Part shown: one piece after another, positions 6,130 to 13,005 of the stretch | Position numbering within the stretch: the first letter of the stretch is position 1 | How the letters are laid out: each line of letters opens with the position of its first letter | Origin: an uncultured Mollicutes bacterium | Lineage (GTDB): Bacteria > Bacillota_I > Bacilli_A > RFN20 > CAG-288 | Direction: 5' to 3' | Assembly: GCA_900549915.1 (NCBI GenBank) | Contig: URQF01000002.1 | Coordinates: 1 to 38,799, forward strand | DNA length: 38,799 nt | Notes under the pieces: model-generated | What the model was told of the DNA's origin: nothing | The model's database searches: none | Seen by the model: the letters and a program-made list of their open reading frames with translations, nothing else | Translations under genes and position numbers: made by a program

Positions 6130-8334
6130 ATGAAAAAAAGCACACTGTCCATTCTTCTTTTCTTATCACTGCTACCTTTAGCAGGATGCGAAAAGACAAA
6201 TCGACCTTCACAAACAGAAACGCCTACCGTTTCTGCCACAGAGGCAAAAGCTGAAAAGATTTTATATATCGATAATTATCCGCTCACTGCTTATTACCAA
6301 TATGAATTGCTCGACTTATCGGATCTTGTCGTTGCTTCTCTTACTTATGTCAATGGTAAGCCGGTCGGAGAAAAAGAAATCATTACGGATTATCGAATTA
6401 CAGATGAAGAAAAGAATGTCATCCAAGATAAAAAGAGGCTAACAGAAACCGGTAACTATAACTACACAATCTCAAAAGAAGGATACACATCTTGTACTCT
6501 TTCTATTGAAGTCTATCCATCTACGGATTTCAAACAGACTCTAGGAATCACCTCTTATCCAAAAACGGGATATAAAATCGGTGAGACGTTCTCCCCAGAT
6601 GGGCTTTTGATGACTCTGAAAACGCATAGGAAGACAGAAGAAGGCGCAAAAGATTTTGCTGTTGCGGTCACAGACTATACAAGGACCATCGACGGAGAAG
6701 AGGCCAAAAACTATGTTTTCAGCGATTATAAGATGCATACCTTAAAAATCACTGTGGATGGCTACGCAGGTCCTATCAGTGTGAATATCTCCCTATCAGC
6801 AACTTCTGAAAACAACAAATTTGAAAAGAATTCATATTCTGATGACTCCGTGAGTTGGAAAGATAGTACATCAAAAATGAAATTGTCCATTTCTTCTGGA
6901 AAAGAAGAAAACGGAACACCAAGCACAAAGACTTTATATACTTCCGATGAGGTCAAGTTGAAGTATACAAGGGCAGACTATAGCCAAGCAAATATCTATA
7001 ACTGGCACTACATGCCATCCAAAGGAAACGTGCCATTGCTTGTCATACCAATTGTCATGCCGGGGTATGAAAACGATGCAACAAATGAAACATGGAAAAG
7101 AATCAACACCTGCTTCTTTGGAGACTCTTCCGATACCACTTTCGAGTCGCTTCGATCCTATTACTATAAATCTAGTTTTGGTCAGCTCAATCTGACAGGT
7201 GGCGTCACTGGATACGTCAACGCATCCGAGCTAGCTCCTTCTAGGAACACAGAGAATATTTCCAGTGATGACACTGCAAAATTAGCAGATCTTGCCTGCA
7301 GCTGGGCTAGGAAAACCTATAATCTAAACGCAAAAGATTTTGATACCGATCAAGACGGGACCATCGATGGCAGGTGGATTATTTATCTTCATGATATCGA
7401 TTCCAATAGCAACTACTGGGGCTTTACTGCCACCACAGGAAAAGTCGGCACGAAAGAGAATCCCTGCGTTAATAGCTATGGGTGGGCAGGAACACAGTTT
7501 TTGGATGACTACTGCTACACCTATCAGCATCAGGATATCAACGATGCCCATGTCATCATTCACGAAACAGGACATAGGTTAGGCCTTACCGATTACTACT
7601 CCTATGGAAAGCAAACCTATTCTCCTCTTGGCGGAAAAGATAGGATGGACAACAATGTCTTTGATCACAATCCCTATTCGAAGAGGTTGCTGGGCTGGGT
7701 GACTCCAAACGTAGTTACAGGGTCTGTCGATGATAGGAGCTTATACACTTCCTCTCATAAAGAGGATTCAAGGGTAGTCATTCCTTCGAACGATTATGTT
7801 CCAGAGATTGATTCAGACGGAAAACTCCTCTTCAATCCATTTGATGAATATCTAGTAATTGACTGCTTTGCAAACCGCAACAGGAACACAGAAGGATGGG
7901 AGATCTATCATAGGGATCCATTGAATGGACAAGGCGGACGAGTCTTCCATGTTGATTCCAGACTGATGGATTCTGATACGGGGAAGCTGACAGATGATCC
8001 AAGTTCTCTTTTCACTTTACAGAAAACAATAACAGGGTTAAAGGAACAGCCACACGCCTTACATCCGATTTCTAATACAGAATCCGGTGAACGCGCTGAA
8101 CACAACTATGGGCTCCCCAAGAGTGCAGATGCCTATGATGAAATCCGTCTTATTTCTGGATGGGGTGTTGATATTCCGCTTTCTCAAACTCACACTCAGT
8201 CCTTAGATGATCTCTTCAAAAAGAATCAATCATTCTCTCTGTCTTCCTTCCCAAACAAGTTCAACGGAAACGGATTCAACTCTGGTTCCTCTTGTTCCTA
8301 TAAAGTGACATTTGTTGACGTGCCATCCAACTAA
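6130..8334 (+). CDS. Surface lipoprotein with Ig-like region and M6-like zinc metallopeptidase domain
   Basis: Residues 1-20 form a lipoprotein signal peptide ending in the lipobox LAGC. About 50-220 hold beta-rich segments, one with the YKIGETFSPDGL signature of bacterial Ig-like domains. The peptidase part follows, with HETGH-x-LGLTDYY (first His about 478) matching HExxHxxGxxD of M6 immune-inhibitor-like enzymes, then GGKD-x-MD and the DHNPYSK-x-LLGW segment typical of this family. Three AGG codons (7576-7578, 7642-7644, 7684-7686) fall where relatives have Met or another hydrophobic residue. It is likely a secreted, membrane-anchored protease facing host or dietary protein; the substrate is unknown. 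At 734 residues it looks intact. It stands alone, with a weak ribosome-binding site. Confidence 0.85.
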   Translation: MKKSTLSILLFLSLLPLAGCEKTNRPSQTETPTVSATEAKAEKILYIDNYPLTAYYQYELLDLSDLVVASLTYVNGKPVGEKEIITDYRITDEEKNVIQDKKRLTETGNYNYTISKEGYTSCTLSIEVYPSTDFKQTLGITSYPKTGYKIGETFSPDGLLMTLKTHRKTEEGAKDFAVAVTDYTRTIDGEEAKNYVFSDYKMHTLKITVDGYAGPISVNISLSATSENNKFEKNSYSDDSVSWKDSTSKMKLSISSGKEENGTPSTKTLYTSDEVKLKYTRADYSQANIYNWHYMPSKGNVPLLVIPIVMPGYENDATNETWKRINTCFFGDSSDTTFESLRSYYYKSSFGQLNLTGGVTGYVNASELAPSRNTENISSDDTAKLADLACSWARKTYNLNAKDFDTDQDGTIDGRWIIYLHDIDSNSNYWGFTATTGKVGTKENPCVNSYGWAGTQFLDDYCYTYQHQDINDAHVIIHETGHRLGLTDYYSYGKQTYSPLGGKDRMDNNVFDHNPYSKRLLGWVTPNVVTGSVDDRSLYTSSHKEDSRVVIPSNDYVPEIDSDGKLLFNPFDEYLVIDCFANRNRNTEGWEIYHRDPLNGQGGRVFHVDSRLMDSDTGKLTDDPSSLFTLQKTITGLKEQPHALHPISNTESGERAEHNYGLPKSADAYDEIRLISGWGVDIPLSQTHTQSLDDLFKKNQSFSLSSFPNKFNGNGFNSGSSCSYKVTFVDVPSN

Positions 8335-8336
8335 GC

Positions 8337-8599
8337 TAAGACTGAGGCCGCCAGGCCAAGAGCTAGCCTAGATGTTCAAGGTCAATCGGACCCTTGAAAT
8401 CCAGAAGCTAACCGACTACACTAAGAATGATTTCAATAATTGCTGCTAGGTCTGCCAGTATGTCTAAGACATACCTTAAGACTGATGCAGCTTTTTTAAA
8501 TTTCACCCTGGCTTCGCCTTGATGGCCTGGCGGTCGTCAGTATAAGACCTCATCTGGATTAATCCTCCATTTCCGGTCTCACCTAATATGGGAACGGAA
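8337..8599 (-). ncRNA. Putative structured RNA / repeat, copy 2
   Basis: Second copy of the block at 172-435, beginning two bases after the lipoprotein stop codon and ending 26 bases from the recombinase stop. All stems of copy 1 are kept; here the long-range closing stem is perfect over ten pairs (CCGCCAGGCC with GGCCTGGCGG) plus ACTGA/TCAGT. Differences between copies cluster in loops and single-stranded parts, for example around 8427-8440 and 8549-8560. If transcribed leftward it lies directly downstream of, and co-oriented with, the integrase gene. If rightward it would be a 3' UTR element of the lipoprotein gene. No family was recognised. Confidence 0.55.
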
Positions 8600-8625
8600 A
8601 TACAGAAATTTCCAACTATTTATTT

Positions 8626-9564
8626 TTAAACACAAAAATTTTTTCTTCCTTCGATACCTTTCCTCCTATTCTCGATGCATCGTTTTTTCTCATCATTGCT
8701 AGGGTGAACATATAAATCCAAAGTAATGGAAATATTGGAATGGCCAAGTATAGAACTAACTGCTTTGTAATTTGAATTACATTCAATGCAGCGGGCCGCA
8801 AAGGTATGTCGTAATCCATGGAACTTGATTGGATTAATGCCAAGACCAGTTAAAAGCTTTTTTAAATGGTTTCGATAGACTCTTGGCTCTAATGGTTTGC
8901 TTGAATTCGTAAGAAGGTAAAAAGAATCATTGACTATTTTCTTCAATGGTTTCCTTATTTTCAAAAGAGATGATGTTAGTGGAATGCTTCGCTTAGACTG
9001 ATTCGTCTTTGGTTCACTGACAATCAGTTCTGTCTTCTTTTTTTTTTCGTTAAGATAAATTCTTTCTATGGTACGATTCACGGATATTTCGTTGCAATCC
9101 AGCGAGATATCTTTCCACATCAATCCACAGATTTCTCCGATTCTCATTCCTGTTTGAAGACAGATGAGAATTCCAAGATTCTCAAAAGAAAAGTTTTCTT
9201 GCAAATAAGAAAGAAGTTTCCGTTCATCCTTTTTGGATAGGACTTGGATGTTCTTTTTTTCTTCTTTCAATGGAACCCAGATTTCGTGAACATCAATTTT
9301 CCTCCTATGATTTTTCTGTGCAAAACGTAGAATCCTTTTCAAAACAACCACTGTATCTTTCATCCTCTTCCTACTCAGACCATCGTTCCTTTTGTTTTTC
9401 ACAAATTCGTTTATCTCATATTCTTCCAATTGCTTTCTTTCCTTAAAGGTTGGTAGTATATGTTTTTGTATGATTGCTCGATAAATACATAGAGTCGACA
9501 TTTTAACAAACTGCTTTTTATATTCTAAAAAAGAATTTGTGACAACTTCAAAACTATCTGCCAT
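8626..9564 (-). CDS. Tyrosine recombinase / phage-type integrase
   Basis: A 312-residue site-specific recombinase with an N-terminal SAM-like core-binding domain (about 1-95) and a C-terminal catalytic domain. All catalytic residues are present: R141 in TGMRIGE, K186 in EPKT, H249 and R252 in HGLRHTF, H275 in LGHSN and the nucleophile Y285 in LDLYVHP. It should therefore be active. The ATG at 9564 has a strong AGGAGG eight bases upstream. It lies 73 bases downstream of the helicase fragment in the same direction. It may serve the small island 8.6-10.6 kb rather than the prophage, whose attachment-like site is at 11.1 kb. Conserved Met and Arg here are ATG and AGA/CGN, so it uses AGG less diagnostically than host genes. 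Confidence 0.93.
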   Translation of the reverse strand: MADSFEVVTNSFLEYKKQFVKMSTLCIYRAIIQKHILPTFKERKQLEEYEINEFVKNKRNDGLSRKRMKDTVVVLKRILRFAQKNHRRKIDVHEIWVPLKEEKKNIQVLSKKDERKLLSYLQENFSFENLGILICLQTGMRIGEICGLMWKDISLDCNEISVNRTIERIYLNEKKKKTELIVSEPKTNQSKRSIPLTSSLLKIRKPLKKIVNDSFYLLTNSSKPLEPRVYRNHLKKLLTGLGINPIKFHGLRHTFAARCIECNSNYKAVSSILGHSNISITLDLYVHPSNDEKKRCIENRRKGIEGRKNFCV

Positions 9565-9576
9565 AGTTTATTCCTC

Positions 9577-9592
9577 CTTTTCTGGCAGTTTT
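9577..9592 (+). repeat. Left arm of an imperfect inverted repeat
   Basis: CTTTTCTGGCAGTTTT here matches, on the opposite strand, CTTTTCTGGCAATTTC at 10551-10566: eleven identical bases, one mismatch, then three more identical. The arm overlaps the leader of the recombinase gene, just behind its ribosome-binding site. It could be a recombination or binding site of the adjacent recombinase. Confidence 0.4.
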
Positions 9593-9637
9593 GATTGTAG
9601 TCTTTCTCGAATTCTCATTATGAAATACGATGGTGGT

Positions 9638-10573
9638 TCACATCCCTTTGCTTAGAATGTATTTAATATCCTCTATCCTGCTTTCTCTATCTCCGATAAC
9701 AGCAAGCTTACCAGATTCAATCGTAGAAAGCCTACGTTCTGCTTTCCTATTCAGACGATCAAGAATCAAATTATCAATAGGACCAAAGAGAGAACATGGC
9801 TTACTTATCGCATAGTAATAATGAGTATGAGTACCTTGTTCAAGTCCTACACGATTGATACGATCCTTAGACTGCAGCCTATAAGTCAAATTGAACCCGT
9901 ACTCAAGATAGATAGCATCATGGCAAACCCTATGAAGAGAAACAGACTCTGCTAATGTATTTGGATTTGTAATCAACACCTGCGTTCCTGAGTACTTGAA
10001 ATCGTTGATCTTATTGTCTCTGAGGAATACATCATCTCTTCCACAGATTGTTGTACAGCGAATGCCGAAAGAAGTAAGAGCTGAAGAAAGATAATCAATC
10101 GTATCAATAAAAAGACACCAGACAAGAACTTTTCTTCCTTGGGATACCAAAGTCTTGATTTTATCAATTGTTGCTTGCCTCTTACTTGCAATCTTTACTT
10201 GTTCTAGAATCTGATTCAGCTCATCTTCTGGAAAGGAGGACTCCTCCAAATTCAGGTGGCCGAAATCCTGTTTGTTGTCATCATCATATAGTCTATCCAT
10301 CTCTTCCATCGATATTCTTCTTTTTAAGAGCAGGGGATTGGAAGAAGCTTGAATCAACCGAATATACTTAAGCAAAGGATTCTGGATATACTTCCATATC
10401 AGCTGATAGAGTTTTCCTTCTCCTTCCGTAGGTGTAACACAAAGAGAATCATAATCATCTGGATCAGGAAGAGGAACATTGAGTTCTTTTTTCGTTGTCC
10501 GTACAAAATAGGGAAGCAAGGAATTGATTGTCTTTTCTGCTACAGAATATGAAATTGCCAGAAAAGCCCTTAT
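9638..10573 (-). pseudogene. SNF2-type helicase, C-terminal fragment
   Basis: The readable frame (from a stop at 10574) starts inside a SNF2 ATPase, at the segment LLPYFVRTTKKEL that in complete proteins ends the first helicase lobe. The second lobe follows: KVLVWCLFIDTIDYL, ITNPNTLAESVSLH (motif V region) and QSKDRINRVGLEQGTH (motif VI). The whole ATP-binding lobe with Walker A and DExx is absent, and the only starts are weak (TTG at 10519). In intact form such SNF2 proteins usually belong to DNA defence or restriction systems. The break lies about at the right arm of an inverted repeat, so it may have arisen by site-specific rearrangement rather than random decay. The fragment probably shares a transcript with the recombinase. 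Confidence 0.7.
10551..10566 (-). repeat. Right arm of the imperfect inverted repeat
   Basis: The reverse complement of this site matches 9577-9592 in 14 of the first 15 bases. It falls at the point where the helicase homology starts, only some ten bases from the in-frame stop at 10574. Together the arms enclose a ~1 kb segment next to a tyrosine recombinase. Confidence 0.4.
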
Positions 10574-10594
10574 TTATCGATACAAAAATCGAAA

Positions 10595-10616
10595 AATGTA
10601 GGAGTAATGTAGGAGT
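10595..10616. repeat. Perfect 11-bp tandem repeat
   Basis: AATGTAGGAGT occurs twice head to tail, just outside the inverted-repeat arm. Short direct repeats of this spacing often serve as arm-type binding sites for tyrosine integrases, but a replication-slippage duplication is equally possible. Confidence 0.4.
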
Positions 10617-10657
10617 AGACGGAATTTAACAAAAAGAAGGAGCGTTGTATTGCTCCT

Positions 10658-10975
10658 TCAAAATGGCATTCCTGATGTATCCATTCCAGCCTCAATCTTT
10701 CGAAGAATACTGTAGTACGACCCTTTACAGATGAACTTATTTCCATCTGATGTTGTTATGGAACAATAGTCTCCACTAGTCATTGATAGATTTCCGCTTT
10801 TGGTTGAATAAATCTTGTCTGGTATTCTATCTACGAACATCACACAAAATGGGTTTATTTTTCTTTTGCAGAATATAAGAGAAGGTTCGACGATGCCTAT
10901 TAGTGCGTTCCCAGTACCTTCATTTATTCTTTCGAGAACATAGTCTGCCAGTTCTAAATCTACGAAATTTGTCAT
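10658..10975 (-). CDS. Small hypothetical protein of the accessory island
   Basis: A 105-residue soluble protein without signal peptide or membrane segment. It has a likely ribosome-binding site (GAGG eight bases before the ATG). The sequence is a plausible mixed alpha/beta fold, with an N-terminal helix (ELADYVLERINEG) and a beta-rich middle, but I recognise no family. A possible hairpin with GTATA/TATAC arms lies upstream in 11020-11055. It sits between the helicase fragment and the tRNA remnant, so it could belong to either island or phage. Confidence 0.55.
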   Translation of the reverse strand: MTNFVDLELADYVLERINEGTGNALIGIVEPSLIFCKRKINPFCVMFVDRIPDKIYSTKSGNLSMTSGDYCSITTSDGNKFICKGSYYSILRKIEAGMDTSGMPF

Positions 10976-11114
10976 TCTGTTTACCTCAAAAATAAAAAGA
11001 GAAGGGCTGATATATGCACGAGGTGTATATAGCCATGGAACTAACCATATACATTTTTAATTTCAACCCTTCCATTAATGAGATTGTTTTTATTGCGAGT
11101 AAAAAAAAGAGCGT

Positions 11115-11170
11115 TGCCCGAGGCGGGATTCGAACCCGCACTGCTAGAACCCATTGTTCACTCGCGGTGT
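11115..11170 (-). pseudogene. 3' part of a tRNA-Leu-like gene (probable phage attachment remnant)
   Basis: On the minus strand the segment reads as a T-arm, GCGGG-TTCGAAT-CCCGC, followed by a 7-base acceptor 3' strand CTCGGGC and an A discriminator, then a T-run. GTGCGGGTTCGAATCCCGC with an adjoining CTCGGGCA is typical of tRNA-Leu, and the preceding bases could be part of a long variable arm. No 5' acceptor strand (it would read GCCCGAG) exists upstream, so no complete tRNA can fold. The CCA is not encoded. It sits just downstream of the lysis genes, where a prophage that integrated into a tRNA gene leaves a copy of the tRNA 3' end. Confidence 0.6.
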
Positions 11171-11253
11171 CTCTTTCATTATAGAAGTTGCTTTATATGC
11201 GAACCTTACGTGCTGTCCATTAATTGTTTCATTACAGGAATAATTTGAATTTA

Positions 11254-11298
11254 TAAAAAAGAGAGTCCTTGTATCCTTTGCCGGGTATAAGAACTCTC
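11254..11298 (-). terminator. Terminator ending the prophage late operon
   Basis: GAGAGTTCTTATACCC pairs with GGATACAAGGACTCTC (two G-U pairs) in a long stem on the minus strand, followed by six T. It is placed directly after the last tail/lysis gene. Confidence 0.85.
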
Positions 11299-11332
11299 CC
11301 TTATATAGAAAGGAGAAAATTGGAAATAATTA

Positions 11333-11653
11333 TCAATCTTTATGACAAATCGGAAGAGTCATGACTTTGTTATATAGTTCTGTCATAACTCCATTCTTAC
11401 CCAAGTTATGATAGGCATTGTACATGTTCTCATAGTTGAGTTTATCTGAATAGTTTATTTCACCGGCATCAAGATATTTGTAGCTCAACTGAAGGAGCTC
11501 ATTTCTCAATATTGCCTGGGTACCCTTCTTTTCAATCTCCATATCTTTCTTAAGACGTTTATGACGATTCAGCAGACCAGCGATTAAAGGAATAAGGGCA
11601 CTTTGCAGCACAATCGAAATAAGCGTGATGATATCATTTATGCTCCACTTCAT
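11333..11653 (-). CDS. Small prophage membrane protein, possible second holin or holin-associated protein
   Basis: This 106-residue protein has one hydrophobic segment near the N-terminus (about 8-28), followed by a charged helical stretch (NRHKRLKKDMEIEKK) and a soluble tail. The first codons overlap the end of the SPP1-type holin gene by 20 bases. Small one-span proteins at the end of lysis cassettes often are holin partners or antiholins; I infer that only from position and topology. It is the last gene before the terminator at 11254-11298. Confidence 0.6.
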   Translation of the reverse strand: MKWSINDIITLISIVLQSALIPLIAGLLNRHKRLKKDMEIEKKGTQAILRNELLQLSYKYLDAGEINYSDKLNYENMYNAYHNLGKNGVMTELYNKVMTLPICHKD

Positions 11654-12014
11654 CCTGATTGGAATCCTCTTTTTTCTTTTGTCCAGAATCTTTAGGGTTC
11701 AACTCGATGCAATCCTTTTTATGTTTGTTCCTGAACTCTATAACTTCTTCTTCTGTGATCTTTCCGTCGGCCAGCCTATTGAAAATATCATCAGCCATAC
11801 TAGCAAAACCAGTCCAGTTGTTGTTATACCAATAGGAAATGACTACCATTAAAACAAAGATGCCGAAAGACACATATTCGTAGATACTTCCGGAACCCCA
11901 GTATTTCTTACCGACCATGGATATGACATAATTAATGAGGGACAGGATGAGAAAAATCGTACGAAGGATAGTCCCCTTGTCTCTCATTTTGAATTTTTCG
12001 AAAAATGCTTTCAT
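11634..12014 (-). CDS. Phage holin, SPP1 family
   Basis: Holins form pores in the cytoplasmic membrane that time lysis and release endolysin. The 126-residue protein has the SPP1-holin pattern: KGTILRTIFLILSLINYVIS as a first membrane segment, a second segment near 50-64 (FGIFVLMVVISYWY), then WYNNNWTGFASMADD and a long charged tail. It starts at the last base of the preceding gene's stop codon, so it is translationally coupled. No recognisable endolysin accompanies it in this window, which is unusual and suggests loss of part of the lysis cassette. Confidence 0.8.
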   Translation of the reverse strand: MKAFFEKFKMRDKGTILRTIFLILSLINYVISMVGKKYWGSGSIYEYVSFGIFVLMVVISYWYNNNWTGFASMADDIFNRLADGKITEEEVIEFRNKHKKDCIELNPKDSGQKKKEDSNQDEVEHK

Positions 12015-12556
12015 TATTGATTACTCCTTTGCTTGTCGACTATGGAAATATAGTATTTTCCGCCATCAGTTGCTGATCCTTCAAACCATGCATTATCATA
12101 CCAGTCATCGGCAAACGTATGTCCCTTCTTTTCCTTGATTACTTGATACCAATAACGTATGGCTGAAGGAATAGCAACAAGGAAAATAAAGAATGGGCCA
12201 AGAAGAGCATTTTGGAAGGAATGTCCTAATTCATGCATTCTTACTTCTTCCTCATAATCTTTTCCCATTCCGTTAGACACAAATATAAAGAATACTCCTT
12301 CTAATCCGCCCCAGTTATTTCCAAACTGATGGCATCTAACTTTATTCCTGTAATTGAATGAAACAGAATTCTTATCTCTCGGAAGAATAAATATACATAC
12401 AAATAGGTCGATTAGCAACCCAATGAATGAATATAAAATCCCCCATGTTAGATTCAAGACCCACCAGAGCCACATACGCTCAGATAAGAATTTAATCCAT
12501 CTCATTTCTATGGAATACAAAAACTTTCCTAATTTTGAACGATGATTCTTAATCAT
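12014..12556 (-). CDS. Membrane protein with HELGH zinc-peptidase-like motif in the lysis region
   Basis: A 180-residue protein with hydrophobic segments near 30-60 and 115-135. Between them is EEEVRMHELGHSFQNALLGP, carrying an HExxH-type zinc motif, and the second hydrophobic stretch contains AIPSAIRYW. The C-terminal YDNAWFEGSATDGG could supply a third ligand (Glu) in the ExxA manner. I recall short uncharacterised bacterial membrane proteins with the same HExGHxxQ, GP, IPS and WxExxA layout, but no function. It lies between the fibre chaperone-like gene and the holin. A role in wall or membrane processing at lysis, replacing or assisting an endolysin, is conjecture. Confidence 0.6.
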   Translation of the reverse strand: MIKNHRSKLGKFLYSIEMRWIKFLSERMWLWWVLNLTWGILYSFIGLLIDLFVCIFILPRDKNSVSFNYRNKVRCHQFGNNWGGLEGVFFIFVSNGMGKDYEEEVRMHELGHSFQNALLGPFFIFLVAIPSAIRYWYQVIKEKKGHTFADDWYDNAWFEGSATDGGKYYISIVDKQRSNQ

Positions 12557-12567
12557 TTATTGTTCCT

Positions 12568-13005
12568 CTAAGATATATAAGGTAAAACAGTTATAGAAGG
12601 GCCTTCTAATTTATTTATCCTACTGCGTGCTTCCTTGCGTTTAGCAAGAATGTCTTTATATTCTTCTTTAGCTTTCGCGAATTCGACTTCGTCTTCAAGC
12701 TTCAATTCGTTTAGCTTTGCAATAACATAATCGGTAGATGAAAGGTAATTCTTATAAGACGCAATCTGGTTTGCTTTGTCGACCTTGTTTTTCTCATCCT
12801 CATGTATCTTTTCAACTATTTTCCCATCCTGATAGACGAAATAGGAATACGTAGGATGGCATGAAATCTTTGTCCATTGCTCGAAATCCATTCCGATGAC
12901 CGCATCTCCATCTTTTTCAGTAGGCGCATCATAGAATGGAACAACTTCAATTTCGTTTCCTTCTAAGATTCGGAAATATCGTACCTCTTTTTTTTCTTCT
13001 TTCAT
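12568..13005 (-). CDS. Probable tail fibre assembly / chaperone-like protein
   Basis: The real start is the ATG at 13005, with GGAGG nine bases upstream and its A shared with the preceding stop in TAATG; a longer frame to 13044 is not needed. The 145-residue product has a beta-rich N-terminal half, then a helical segment (IASYKNYLSSTDYVIAKLNE) and a second long charged helix. That is the general build of fibre chaperones and XkdW-like proteins, which lie directly after the fibre gene as here. Family assignment is by context and shape, not by a diagnostic motif. Confidence 0.5.
   Translation of the reverse strand: MKEEKKEVRYFRILEGNEIEVVPFYDAPTEKDGDAVIGMDFEQWTKISCHPTYSYFVYQDGKIVEKIHEDEKNKVDKANQIASYKNYLSSTDYVIAKLNELKLEDEVEFAKAKEEYKDILAKRKEARSRINKLEGPSITVLPYIS

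Noticed and set aside
9638..10519. Functional short helicase gene
   Set aside because: It lacks the entire ATP-binding lobe, starts only with TTG, and the homology continues upstream of that start to a stop codon.
11110..11190. Complete tRNA gene
   Set aside because: T-arm and acceptor 3' strand are clear, but no 5' acceptor strand or D-arm can be found upstream on that strand.
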